Shown here piece after piece: positions 44,765-52,831 of a stretch of 64,000 bases of DNA. How positions within the stretch are numbered: the first letter of the stretch is position 1; every line of letters starts with the position of its first letter. This DNA is from Streptomyces sp. NRRL F-5123 (GTDB taxonomy: Bacteria; Actinomycetota; Actinomycetes; Streptomycetales; Streptomycetaceae): positions 13,544-77,543 of the forward strand of contig NZ_JOHY01000030.1 of the NCBI RefSeq assembly GCF_000721495.1. The letters are read 5' to 3'. The notes below the pieces were generated by a model that saw nothing but the letters and a program-made list of their open reading frames with translations, did no database searches and was not told the origin of the DNA. The position numbers and the translations under genes were made by a program.

Positions 44765-45900
44765 TCCCCGCCGGTCACTTCGACGTGCGGGCCACGTACG
44801 GCGCCGCCGCGCTCGCCGGCCTCGGGCTGGTGTGGGTGCTGGCCAGGGGTCTGCGGCGAGGTACGCCAGCGGTGAGGGTGACCGCGCTCGCCGCCGCCGT
44901 CTGCACGGCGTACAGCGCGGACACCTCCTGGCGGTTCGCCGCCGATTACCTCAACGTCGCCGGGGCGGCGGAACGCGCGGCAATGTTCGCAGCCGCCGAG
45001 CTGGCACTCTTCGCGACCGCGCTCATGGCGCGGCAGAACCTCAACGGCCCGAACGGCGCACCTGGCGCTCCCGGTGCGCTGACCTGGGCGATTGCGGGAG
45101 TGCAGATCATCCCCGCGTATGCCGAGTCGGGACCGGTCGGCGGGACGGTGCGGGCAGTGATCGGGCCGGTCATGGCCGCCGTTCTCTGGCACCTGGCCAT
45201 GGGCATCGAGCTGCGGCACCGGCGGCCCGATGCGTCGTCCAACGGATTCGGTGCGCTCGTCGCCCGCGAGGTACGCGAGCGGCTGCTCTCGCGGCTGGGC
45301 GTTGCCGAGCGGCGGCGGGATGCCGCCCAGATAACCCGTGACCGGGCCACCGCGCGGGCGGTCACACTCGCCGCGCGGCTGGCGGAGATCAGCCCGGAAC
45401 GCCGCGACCGGCGACGTGGGCGGCGCATAGCGCGCCGCCTATCGATAGCCGTCGGGCGAGCCTCGGTTGGCAATGATCCCGAGCAGCGGCGCACCCTCCT
45501 CGCCCAGCTCGGCGCCCGGCGCAACGCCGCCGCTCTCGCCACCGTCGAGCTGCCGTCGCCGTGGGTCGGCTTCGCGCCCGACCCGGTCGCGTCCGCGCTG
45601 GCCGGCCAGGTGCGCGAGGAGATGGCCAACGCGACGGCGACGATCCGGCGGTACCGCCCGGCGCTGTTCACCGACCTCTTGCAGGTGGACAGGGTGAACG
45701 CCGAAGCCCGTTCGCCTGAACAGGCACCCGGCAAGCTCGACACGGCCGACGCCCTCGCCGCGATCGAAGCGGGCTGGGCCAATGGCCTCACTGTTCGCGA
45801 AACAGCCCGGCGGGCGACGCGCGCGCCGAGCTACGTGCACAGCGTGTTCACCCGGCTCGACATCGAACGCGGGCCGCGTCCGGTGAACGGTTCCCGATGA
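44761..45900 (+). CDS. SpdB-like conjugation membrane protein
   Basis: 379 residues, GTG start. Four predicted membrane helices occupy the first ~155 residues (YGAAALAGLGLVWVLARGL, VRVTALAAAVCTAYSAD, AAMFAAAELALFATAL, VIGPVMAAVLWHLAMGI). A basic, coiled cytosolic region follows, ending in a helix with HTH-like character (VRETARRATRAPSYVHSVFTRLDIERG). Fits spread (Spd) proteins of actinomycete conjugation, which assist DNA translocation in mycelium. Identification by topology and context. Confidence 0.75.
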   Translation: MIPAGHFDVRATYGAAALAGLGLVWVLARGLRRGTPAVRVTALAAAVCTAYSADTSWRFAADYLNVAGAAERAAMFAAAELALFATALMARQNLNGPNGAPGAPGALTWAIAGVQIIPAYAESGPVGGTVRAVIGPVMAAVLWHLAMGIELRHRRPDASSNGFGALVAREVRERLLSRLGVAERRRDAAQITRDRATARAVTLAARLAEISPERRDRRRGRRIARRLSIAVGRASVGNDPEQRRTLLAQLGARRNAAALATVELPSPWVGFAPDPVASALAGQVREEMANATATIRRYRPALFTDLLQVDRVNAEARSPEQAPGKLDTADALAAIEAGWANGLTVRETARRATRAPSYVHSVFTRLDIERGPRPVNGSR

Positions 45901-45932
45901 CGGCCACTGCGGTTCAGGGGTGCCACTCACCT

Positions 45933-46292
45933 CTACGGCTGGCCCTGGGCCTCACAAAGGTCGTCGTAGATAACGTCGGGGTCGGCCTGGGCTCGGTACT
46001 CGAAGTACAAGCGGGCGACGCCGTCTGCGTCCATCAGGCCGGCCACGTCATCCCGCGCCCCAGGCAACATCCGGGGCTTCCGCCAACGCCGTGCCACCAC
46101 AGCGAGGGCAGCGCCGTCGGGGCCTCGCGCCACCCAGGTGGAGAGCCCGACCACCGGCAGATACCGGTCCAGTTCGAGCGCGGCGAGCACACCAGGGATG
46201 CCGAGCTGCTCTGGCAGCTCCCATGTCCCTTCGTGCGGAGCGAGGACGTCGTCCCCCATCGCGACGCTCTCCCGCGTGGCCACCACCTTCAC
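45933..46292 (-). CDS. Unknown small protein, opposite strand
   Basis: 119 residues from a GTG near 46292 (an ATG at 46238 is alternative). Acidic mid-part (MGDDVLAPHEGTWELPEQLGIPGVLAALELDRYLP) and ordinary composition. Lies between the SpdB-like and tra genes but on the other strand, so it may be a regulator or cargo. No family recognised. Confidence 0.55.
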   Translation of the reverse strand: MKVVATRESVAMGDDVLAPHEGTWELPEQLGIPGVLAALELDRYLPVVGLSTWVARGPDGAALAVVARRWRKPRMLPGARDDVAGLMDADGVARLYFEYRAQADPDVIYDDLCEAQGQP

Positions 46293-46357
46293 AAGCCGCA
46301 GCTTAGACGCCTCATATCTGCCGCCGACGCTCCATCCCGTCTGAGGGGGACTTGCGA

Positions 46358-48454
46358 ATGAACCAGAGCAAACCGCACCCCGAGAGCAGGGTGTTACTTC
46401 AGGTCGGCAGCAGGGCCGAAGACCCGGACGTCCATGCGCTGGTCGACAGCCCGACCGCCAGTCCAACCGGGCCTGGCCTCCTCGCCCGCGCACGTGGCGC
46501 CAAGCGCCGGGCCGTGGTTCCCGCGTGGCTGCGTTCGCGGCAGGAGTTCCGGGACGCCGGGCGGGGCGTGGTCGCGTACGCCGGGCACGTCGCCGCGTAT
46601 CACGCCGTCCGGGCGCCCTGGTACGCGCTCCGGCTCACGCTGCGCGCGCCGCGCGGTGCCGCCCGCTTCGTCGGTGGGGCGCTGCGGTGGCTGGTGGACG
46701 CCGAGGGGGAGCCGCTGCGGCAGGCTGCGGCTAGCCGGGAGGACATCGAAGAGTACCTGAAGCTGTCGCGGCAGCGGGACCGGCGGGTGCGTTGGCGGAC
46801 GGTCGTCGGGGTTGCGGCCTTGGTCGCCGGGCCGGTCGCGGCGCTGGTGGCGTACGTCCTCGCGTCGACATGGCTTTTGGCGTTGGCCGTGCCGGTGGCG
46901 GTGCTGGGACTGGGCCGCGTGGGTCAACCGGCCGACGATCCGGTTGTCCACAGGGCTGTGGAAATCCCGCGGGCGACCAGGCTCACCAGCGATATCGTTG
47001 TGCGAGCACTCGGCTCCCTCGGTATCCCCGCCATCAACCAGGCCCAGGCCAAAGGCTCCCCCGGCTTCGCCTTCACCGCGCCCATCACCCGCGACGGGCC
47101 CGGCTGGCTCGCCGTCGGCGACCTCCCGTACGGCGTGACGGTCACGGATGTCGTCGACCGGCGGGAGAAGCTGGCCTCGGGCCTGCGGCGCCCGCTCGGC
47201 TGCGTATGGCCGGAGGCCGTGCCGGACGAGCACACCGGACGGCTCCGGCTGTGGGTCGGCGACCAGGACATGTCGCAGACCCGGCAGCCGAAGTGGCCGC
47301 TGCTGGACGCCAAGCGGCTCGACCTCTTCACGCCGCAGCCGTTCGCGACCGACCAGCGCGGCCGGTGGGTGGCGCAGTCGTTGATGTACGTGTCCGGGAT
47401 CGTCGGCGCCGTCCCGCGAATGGGCAAGACGTTCCTGCTGCGGCTGCTCCTGCTCATCGCCTGCCTCGACCCGCGCGCCGAGATCCACGCCTACGACCTC
47501 AAGGGCACTGGCGACCTGGCCGCGCCTGGTCGCGTCGCCCACCGCTACCGGGCCGGCGACGAGGAGGACGACATCGCGTACGCCCTCCAAGATCTGCGTG
47601 ATCTTCGCGTCGAGCTGCGTCGCCGGGCCAAGGTCATCCGCGAGTTGCCGAAGGACTTGTGCCCGGAATCCAAGGTCACCTCCGCGCTCGCCGACCGCCG
47701 GACGCTCGGCCTGCACCCCATCGTGATCGGCGTGGACGAGTGCCAGGTGTGGTTCGAGCACCCCAAGCACGGTGCGGAGTTCGAGGAGCACTGCACCGAC
47801 CTGGTCAAGCGCGGCCCGGCGCTCGGCATCACGCTGCTCCTCGCCACGCAGCGGCCCGACTCGAAGTCGCTGCCGACCGGCATCTCCGCGAACGCCACGC
47901 TCCGGTGGTGCCTGAAGGTCATGGGCCAGATCGAGAACGACATGGTCCTCGGCACCGGTTCGTACAAGCGCGGCATCCGCGCCACCGCGCTGGCGTGGGC
48001 GGACAAGGGCGTGTGCTGGTTCGTCGGCGAAGGCGCGGACGCGCGCGTCGTCCGGGCCGTGTACGTCGACGCGCCCGCCGCCGAGGCCCTTGCCGCGCGG
48101 GCCTACGAGCTGCGCAGGCTCGCGGGCCGATTGAGCGGCCACGCCCTCGGCGAGACGCCCGAGCCGAGCGCGGCCTCGTACGACCTCCTCGCCGACGTCG
48201 CCGCCGCCCTCCCGCCCCGCAAGGCGAAGGCGTGGAGCGAGGACGTCATCGCCCGCCTCGCCGAACTCCGCCCCGACGTCTACGCCGCGTGGAGCCCCGA
48301 GCAACTGGCCGCCGCGCTCAGGCCGTACGGCATCCGCACCGTCCAGGTCTGGGGCACGACCGAGGACGGCAAGGGCGCCAACCGCCGCGGCGTGCGCCGT
48401 ACCGACATCGCCGCAGCAATCGCGCACCGTGACGGCGGCAGCGCCGCCGCGTAG
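46358..48454 (+). CDS. FtsK/SpoIIIE-family DNA translocase (TraB-type)
   Basis: 698 residues from the ATG at 46358, with GAGGGGGA seven bases upstream. Two membrane segments near residues 150-190 (VVGVAALVAGPVAALVAYV, TWLLALAVPVAVLGLG). Walker A is GAVPRMGKTF near residue 352 and Walker B IVIGVDECQVWF near residue 462. The C-terminal winged-helix-like region (ARLAELRPDVYAAWSPEQLAAAL) would bind clt. Actinomycete conjugation moves double-stranded DNA through such a single protein. Confidence 0.93.
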   Translation: MNQSKPHPESRVLLQVGSRAEDPDVHALVDSPTASPTGPGLLARARGAKRRAVVPAWLRSRQEFRDAGRGVVAYAGHVAAYHAVRAPWYALRLTLRAPRGAARFVGGALRWLVDAEGEPLRQAAASREDIEEYLKLSRQRDRRVRWRTVVGVAALVAGPVAALVAYVLASTWLLALAVPVAVLGLGRVGQPADDPVVHRAVEIPRATRLTSDIVVRALGSLGIPAINQAQAKGSPGFAFTAPITRDGPGWLAVGDLPYGVTVTDVVDRREKLASGLRRPLGCVWPEAVPDEHTGRLRLWVGDQDMSQTRQPKWPLLDAKRLDLFTPQPFATDQRGRWVAQSLMYVSGIVGAVPRMGKTFLLRLLLLIACLDPRAEIHAYDLKGTGDLAAPGRVAHRYRAGDEEDDIAYALQDLRDLRVELRRRAKVIRELPKDLCPESKVTSALADRRTLGLHPIVIGVDECQVWFEHPKHGAEFEEHCTDLVKRGPALGITLLLATQRPDSKSLPTGISANATLRWCLKVMGQIENDMVLGTGSYKRGIRATALAWADKGVCWFVGEGADARVVRAVYVDAPAAEALAARAYELRRLAGRLSGHALGETPEPSAASYDLLADVAAALPPRKAKAWSEDVIARLAELRPDVYAAWSPEQLAAALRPYGIRTVQVWGTTEDGKGANRRGVRRTDIAAAIAHRDGGSAAA

Positions 48455-48461
48455 CCCGCGC

Positions 48462-48540
48462 GCTAGCACCGCACCCCGCTAGGTCTAGCGCCCCCGCTAG
48501 CGCCGCACATGGCCTCCCACCTGGCCCCTAGCCGCTAGCA
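48462..48540 (+). repeat. CTAG-rich repeat cluster downstream of tra (candidate clt)
   Basis: Six CTAG tetramers in about 80 bases (48463, 48479, 48485, 48497, 48528, 48535). They include CGCTAG-GT-CTAGCG (48477-48490), CGCTAGCG and CCTAGC-CGCTAGC. CTAG is rare in high-GC DNA, so the clustering is striking. The cis-acting locus of transfer of other Streptomyces elements lies near tra and contains short TraB-recognised repeats. Confidence 0.6.
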
Positions 48541-48583
48541 GCCCACCCTCCGCACGCGCTCCACCGCCCGGAAAGGGGCCGTC

Positions 48584-48835
48584 ATGTCCTCCCTCGGCGC
48601 CGCTATAGCCCTCGCCCTCCTCGCCACGCTCGGCTACGCCGCCCTCTGCGCGCTCAGCCCGTACGGCGCGTGCCGTCGCTGCGGCGGCTTCGGCTTCATG
48701 ATCCGGCAGAACCGGCGCGGGCGCATCGTCCGCGGCCGGGAGTGCCGCCGCTGCCGCGGATACGGGCAGCGCATCCGGATCGGCCGGCACCTCTACAACG
48801 CCGCCACCCGCCTGCACCGCGAGGGCACCCGCTGA
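48584..48835 (+). CDS. Membrane-anchored zinc-ribbon protein
   Basis: 83 residues. N-terminal membrane helix (AAIALALLATLGYAALCAL) and then two DnaJ-like cysteine pairs, CRRCGGFG and CRRCRGYG, able to bind one zinc. Basic tail. It follows tra and may belong to the spread module. No family name assigned. Confidence 0.75.
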   Translation: MSSLGAAIALALLATLGYAALCALSPYGACRRCGGFGFMIRQNRRGRIVRGRECRRCRGYGQRIRIGRHLYNAATRLHREGTR

Positions 48836-48865
48836 CCGCACCCGCCCGATCAGGAAGGCACTGCC

Positions 48866-49054
48866 ATGGTCTTCAGCATCTCCGCCCTCGTCGTCTTCGG
48901 CGCCCTGCTCGGCCTCCTGCTCCGCTACCGCGCGCTCACCGCCGGGGCCGCCGTCGTCGCGCTGCTCTTCGGCTTCTACCTCGCGCGCAGCAACGCCGCC
49001 CCGACCGTCGACCAGTTCATGTCCGCGCTGCGCGACGCCATCCCGTCCAAGTGA
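48866..49054 (+). CDS. Small two-helix membrane protein
   Basis: 62 residues. Helices VVFGALLGLLLRYRAL and AAVVALLFGFYLARS, with short polar tail TVDQFMSALRDAIPSK. ATG with GGAAGG upstream. Likely part of the spread (Spd) set. Confidence 0.7.
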   Translation: MVFSISALVVFGALLGLLLRYRALTAGAAVVALLFGFYLARSNAAPTVDQFMSALRDAIPSK

Positions 49055-49074
49055 CCAGCAGGGAGGTCCCGCTC

Positions 49075-49302
49075 ATGACCCTTCAGCCCGCCCCCGCACC
49101 CCGCATCTCCCTCATGGCCCTCGCCGACCTGCGCGACGCGCTCACCGCCCTCGAACTCGGCCAGGCCCCCACTGCCATCACCGCGCTCATGGCGATCGAC
49201 GCCGAGTCGTGGCGGGCGGTCGAGCAGCGGCTCGCCGCCGTCGGCGGCGACCTCCGCACCCTCCTCGGCCGCGCCGGCAACGGCTTCAACCCGCTGGCCT
49301 GA
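49075..49302 (+). CDS. Small unknown protein of the transfer operon
   Basis: 75 residues from the ATG at 49075 with GGGAGG upstream. Helical, Ala/Leu-rich (LADLRDALTALELGQ, AVEQRLAAVGGDLRTLLGRAG). Context fits the spread module; no function assigned. Confidence 0.65.
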   Translation: MTLQPAPAPRISLMALADLRDALTALELGQAPTAITALMAIDAESWRAVEQRLAAVGGDLRTLLGRAGNGFNPLA

Positions 49303-49326
49303 CGGCCGTTCCCGAACGGAGCACCC

Positions 49327-49893
49327 ATGACCGACACCACCTGGCACGCCGACCTCACCGCGAGCGTGCACGCCCTCGGCGCCGCCGCCCGCGAACTGCG
49401 CGCCGCGCACACCGCCGCCGTGCACGCCGCCCGCGCCGTCGACCCCACCCGCCTCGTCCCGCTGCCCGGCCTGCTCGCCGTCCCCGGCACCACGGAGCCA
49501 GTACGGCCATACGACGAGGCCCTACGCCACCTCACCCACCTCTACGCCGCCGCCGAGCAGCGCACGCACGAGCTGTACGCCAACGCCGCCCTCGGCTACG
49601 CCCACGGCGCCGCCCAGGCCCTCGCCGCCGTCCTCCGCGCCGAGCGCCCCCACCACGTCGACCTCCCCCGCGACACCGCCGGCCGCTACGTCCTCGCAGA
49701 CCTCCCCGACCTCGCCGCCTCCCTCACCACCACCGCCGGAGCCCGCGAACTCGCCGCCCTCCACACCCGCCTCCGCACCGCCACCGACGCCGAGCGACCC
49801 GACGCCGCCACCGCCTACGGCGAGCAGGCCGAACGCTCCCTCCACCACCTCATCCGCCACGCCGCCGCCCACGGCTTCCTGCACACGCACTGA
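49327..49893 (+). CDS. Helical protein of unknown function in the transfer operon
   Basis: 188 residues, mostly alpha-helical and Ala-rich (LGAAARELRAAHTAAVHAARA) with numerous His and Arg. No family recognised. Ribosome site GGAGCA before the ATG. Lies in series with the small transfer genes. Confidence 0.65.
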   Translation: MTDTTWHADLTASVHALGAAARELRAAHTAAVHAARAVDPTRLVPLPGLLAVPGTTEPVRPYDEALRHLTHLYAAAEQRTHELYANAALGYAHGAAQALAAVLRAERPHHVDLPRDTAGRYVLADLPDLAASLTTTAGARELAALHTRLRTATDAERPDAATAYGEQAERSLHHLIRHAAAHGFLHTH

Positions 49894-49916
49894 CCCGCGC
49901 CACCGAAGGGACCGCA

Positions 49917-50213
49917 TTGCCGTACACCCGCGCGCTCCGCGCCCACATGATCCAGTCCTGGGACGGCACCGAATGGCAGGTCTTCGTCGCCCTCCCCGAC
50001 ACCGCCCGCTGGCCCACCGCCCCCTTCCCCGTCGGCGACGGCATCCCCACCCTCGACGCCCGCGCCAAGGCCCTGGCCAGCCTCGGCTACGCCCCGCTCA
50101 CCGCGGACACCGCGTGGGAGTGGATGGAGACCCCGCTCGAAGGCGAACCCACCGGCGTCATCGCCCTCGTCGCGACCACGACCGTCTCGCCGAACGACTC
50201 GCGCCACTCCTGA
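49917..50213 (+). CDS. Small protein resembling DUF6303
   Basis: 98 residues from a TTG at 49917, with GAAGGG upstream. The phrases MIQSWDGTEWQVFVALPDTARWP and ASLGYAPLTADTAWEWMETP match my memory of the DUF6303 family, whose function is unknown. The family name should be checked. Confidence 0.6.
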   Translation: MPYTRALRAHMIQSWDGTEWQVFVALPDTARWPTAPFPVGDGIPTLDARAKALASLGYAPLTADTAWEWMETPLEGEPTGVIALVATTTVSPNDSRHS

Positions 50214-50302
50214 TCGCTCAACCCGGGGCGACGGCCAATCCGCCAAGGAAACCCGCCGCCCCGGCCCTCCCGACCCAGCAAGGCACAGGAGGTGCCCTCA
50301 GC

Positions 50303-50392
50303 ATGCCCTACGCCATCGATCGGCCGCCCCGTTTCGGGCCTCTGCCCAACAGCCCGGTGTCCGCCCGCTCCCGCCGCGGGGGCCAGCGATGA
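50303..50392 (+). CDS. 29-residue leader ORF overlapping xis
   Basis: MPYAIDRPPRFGPLPNSPVS... from the ATG at 50303, with AGGAGG ten bases upstream, to TGA 50390-50392, which overlaps the xis ATG (ATGA). It could couple translation to xis and int. Too short to judge by composition; support rests on ribosome site and overlap. Confidence 0.45.
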   Translation: MPYAIDRPPRFGPLPNSPVSARSRRGGQR

Positions 50393-50601
50393 GCACCCAC
50401 TACCGGCGCCGCCACAACCCCCCGAAGGACGAATTGCTGCCGCTGTCGGCGGTGTTGGACGAACTCGGAATCACCCGGGCCTCCTGGTACCGCTGGCGCA
50501 ACCGCGGCGTGGCACCCCGAGTGCACAAGCTGCCGAACGGCCACCTGCGGGTACGCCGCAGCGAACTCGACGAGTTCCTCCGCGAGATGGAGGAAGCGTG
50601 A
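50389..50601 (+). CDS. Excisionase (Xis), MerR-like HTH
   Basis: 70 residues. HTH LLPLSAVLDELGITRASWYRWRNRGVAPRVHKLPNGHLRVRRSELDEFL (residues ~16-64) with the W-x-R-x-R pattern of AICE excisionases. Its stop overlaps the int start (GTGA). Directs excision together with the integrase. Confidence 0.9.
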   Translation: MSTHYRRRHNPPKDELLPLSAVLDELGITRASWYRWRNRGVAPRVHKLPNGHLRVRRSELDEFLREMEEA

Positions 50602-51971
50602 CCGAGTGGAGCTACACCGTGCGTATCTGGGCGATCCGCAAGCGGCCGTACCGCAAGCCGTACCAGCTCCGCTGGCAGGTAGGAACGCAGCCGCACGCGG
50701 AGTCGTTCCTGACCTCCGGCCTGGCGGAGAGCCGTAAGGCCGAACTCGTCACGGCCGCCCGTGCCGGCGAGGCCTTCGACGTCGAGAGCGGCTTGCCGAA
50801 ATCCATGGTCAAGCAGGCCAAGGACATCACCTTCTACCAGCACGCCCGCAACTACATGGAACTCAAGTGGGACGACGCCCCCGGAAAGACCCGCGTCGGC
50901 CTCGCCGAGGCGATGGCCACGGTCACCGTCGCGCTCGTCAAGGACACCAAGGGAATGCCCGATGCCAGGGTCGCGCGGCGCGCGCTCTACGGGTGGGCGT
51001 TCAACAAGAACTTGTGGGACGCGGAGCCTCCGGACGACGTCCGGCGCGTCCTCGACTGGTACGCCAAGAAGTCCCTGCCCGTCTCGGCGCTGGCCGAGGC
51101 GCCGACCGTACGGAAGGCCCTCAACGCCTGCGCACGGCGGCTCGACGGAAAGACCTCGGCCGCGTCGGTCATCCACCGCAAGCGGGCCGTCTTCCACCAG
51201 GCCCTTGAAATCGCCGTCGAGGACGGCCTCCTCAAGGAAAACTCGCTGCACAAGCTCCGGTGGAGCCCTCCGGAGCAGGTGGAGGACGAGCTCGACCCCG
51301 AGTGCGTGCCTGATCCGGAGATGGCGGCGGCGCTCCTCGACGCGGTCGCCGAGCAGGGAAAGCGCGGCCGCCACCTGCGAGCGTTCTTCGCCTGCCTCTA
51401 CTACAGCGGCGCGCGTCCGGCGGAGATCGTCGGACTGGGCCGCGACGACGTACGGCTCCCCCGCCACGGCTGGGGCAACCTCCGCCTGTCCGAGACCCGC
51501 CCCCGCGCCGGCCGCTCTTGGACGGACTCCGGCGAGGCCCACGACCGCAAGGGCCTCAAGCACCGGCCCCGCAAGGCCGTGCGCTGGGTGCCGATCCCAC
51601 CCGAACTGGTCGCCATCCTCCGCTGGCACGTGACCGTCTACGGCTACGCGCCCGACGGCCGTCTCTTCCGCACCGCCCGCGGCGGCATGATCCAGGAAAG
51701 CGGCTACGGCGAGGTCTGGCGCCGTGCCCGCGAAGCTGTCCTCTCCCCCGACGAGCTGAAGACCAAGCTCGCGAAACGCCCCTACGACCTCCGCCACGCA
51801 GCCGTCTCCACCTGGCTCAGCTCCGGCGTCGAGCCGCAGCTCGTCGCCCACCGCGCCGGCCAGAGCGTGGCCGTCCTCTTCCGCTTCTACGCGAAGTTCC
51901 TCAAGGGCGGCGACGACGAGGCGAACGCCAAGATCTCCGCCCGCCTCGCTCAGCGCAGGGCAACGTTCTGA
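50598..51971 (+). CDS. Tyrosine site-specific integrase
   Basis: 457 residues, GTG start overlapping the xis stop. Core domain: SGARPAEIVGL (first catalytic Arg), KHRPRKAVRWVPIP (beta-strand Lys region), YDLRHAAVSTWL (usual HxxR box with Tyr at the first position), AHRAGQ, and nucleophile Tyr in LFRFYAKFL. Adjacent to attR and of normal length for AICE integrases. Catalyses integration into the tRNA-Tyr site. Confidence 0.95.
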   Translation: MTEWSYTVRIWAIRKRPYRKPYQLRWQVGTQPHAESFLTSGLAESRKAELVTAARAGEAFDVESGLPKSMVKQAKDITFYQHARNYMELKWDDAPGKTRVGLAEAMATVTVALVKDTKGMPDARVARRALYGWAFNKNLWDAEPPDDVRRVLDWYAKKSLPVSALAEAPTVRKALNACARRLDGKTSAASVIHRKRAVFHQALEIAVEDGLLKENSLHKLRWSPPEQVEDELDPECVPDPEMAAALLDAVAEQGKRGRHLRAFFACLYYSGARPAEIVGLGRDDVRLPRHGWGNLRLSETRPRAGRSWTDSGEAHDRKGLKHRPRKAVRWVPIPPELVAILRWHVTVYGYAPDGRLFRTARGGMIQESGYGEVWRRAREAVLSPDELKTKLAKRPYDLRHAAVSTWLSSGVEPQLVAHRAGQSVAVLFRFYAKFLKGGDDEANAKISARLAQRRATF

Positions 51972-52062
51972 CCCTTGTCCGCCCTGCATGGCACCCGTGC
52001 ACTGCGAACGCGGATCGTCCTCCATTCCGCCGTCCTCGTCTGGTCGGCGGGTGGAAGACGCT

Positions 52063-52467
52063 CTATCGCAGGGCTGTACTGGGCCGACGACGCCAATCCC
52101 ACGCCGGGTGCTCGTCCAGCAGCGCAAGAAACTCGTCCGCCCCCAGGATCTCTCCATGGTTGGTGTCGATGAGACCGTCGAACCCATCAAGAACATGGCG
52201 GAGCAAGGCCTGGGCCGCGTCCATGGACTCGCACGAGACACAGACCCCATACGGCTCGCCGATTCGGGTCGTCACCAGCTCAAGCTCGTCTGACTCATAC
52301 TCCGCCAGGATCCCGCCCGAAAGATCTACGGAGTACGAGTAGCCGTGCCAGTAGATCCTCTCGTCTCCCGTAAGGGGCTCCGGCTCCAGCTCAAAGGAAC
52401 GGAACCGCCCTTCGAGCATCGGTCGACGCCCCGTGGGCGCAAGGATGATCACAGTCGGCCAGGACAC
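52063..52467 (-). CDS. Unknown protein between int and attR
   Basis: 134 residues from the GTG at 52467, chosen because GGAGG lies eight bases upstream; the frame is open further but includes low-complexity sequence. The core SFELEPEPLTGDERIYWHGYSYSVDL and a C-terminal acidic segment (GADEFLALLDEHPAWDW) are ordinary in composition. No family recognised. Cargo or immunity-type gene are both possible. Confidence 0.6.
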   Translation of the reverse strand: MSWPTVIILAPTGRRPMLEGRFRSFELEPEPLTGDERIYWHGYSYSVDLSGGILAEYESDELELVTTRIGEPYGVCVSCESMDAAQALLRHVLDGFDGLIDTNHGEILGADEFLALLDEHPAWDWRRRPSTALR

Positions 52468-52689
52468 GGCCTGCACCTCCGCAGCGACATCGTCCCAGCA
52501 ACCGGAACGTGTGGGGTTGCCAGTATCGCCGAGTGGGTCGCCCCGGCGCCGCGGGTCGAAGGCATCGGACCCCCGCCCGGACGGCATTACGTATGCCCAG
52601 GTCAGCCGAGGGTGCGCCGTCCACGTCTCGTCCACGCACGCCGGGAAACGATGGGACAGGACGGCTCCGGGTGGGACTTGACTCGGAGC

Positions 52690-52703
52690 CTCGATATATC
52701 GAG
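52690..52703. repeat. AT-rich palindrome CTCGATATATCGAG near attR
   Basis: Perfect 14-bp palindrome abutting the element-supplied tRNA terminator hairpin. Possibly an integrase/Xis arm site or a promoter element for the gene at 52063. No match to a named site. Confidence 0.4.
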
Positions 52704-52744
52704 AAAGGCCCCCGCCCAGCATTATCGCTGGTCAGGGGCCTTCT
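52702..52744 (-). terminator. Element-supplied tRNA-Tyr terminator
   Basis: Imperfect inverted repeat (AAGGCCCC...CCAGC, loop ATTATC, GCTGG...GGGGCCTT) immediately 3' of the restored tRNA. It mirrors the perfect chromosomal terminator at 35691-35732, with several differences. Confidence 0.75.
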
Positions 52745-52804
52745 CCATGTGGCGGCACGTGGATTCGAACCACGGTAGGCTAAGCCGACGGATTTACAGT
52801 CCGC
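52745..52804. repeat. Right attachment site (attR)
   Basis: 60 bases identical to 35735-35794. Here the repeat is continuous with the 5' half of the tRNA, so the tRNA-Tyr gene is whole. Confidence 0.95.
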
Positions 52805-52831
52805 TCCCATTGGCCACTCGGGCATACCGCC
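52750..52831 (-). tRNA. tRNA-Tyr (GTA anticodon), rebuilt by integration
   Basis: 82 bases. The acceptor arm GGCGGTA pairs with TGCCGCC (one G-T pair), discriminator A73; the anticodon loop CTGTAAA gives GTA. The variable arm is long, as in Tyr tRNA. The 3' CCA is not encoded. Bases 52750-52804 are supplied by the element. Confidence 0.95.

Larger units (their letters stand above)
35735..52804. mobile_element. SLP1-like actinomycete integrative and conjugative element in tRNA-Tyr
   Basis: About 17.0 kb bounded by 60-bp perfect direct repeats of the tRNA-Tyr 3' end. Element genes include int and xis beside the right repeat, an FtsK/TraB translocase, an SpdB-like membrane protein, small spread-type proteins, three GntR regulators, and cargo (FkbM methyltransferase, family-2 glycosyltransferase, a HATPase gene with an internal stop). 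It uses the same tRNA family as SLP1 of S. coelicolor and is flanked by yajQ, also seen beside SLP1. No replication initiator recognised. Confidence 0.93.

Noticed and set aside
48477..48490. CGCTAG-GT-CTAGCG as an operator of the second GntR protein
   Set aside because: The promoter sites have a four-base gap between CTAG units (CTAG-N4-CTAG), whereas here the gap is two; the match is too weak to assign.
50292..51971. Longer integrase starting at 50292
   Set aside because: The extra ~100 residues overlie xis in another frame; the GTG at 50598 overlapping the xis stop is the natural start.
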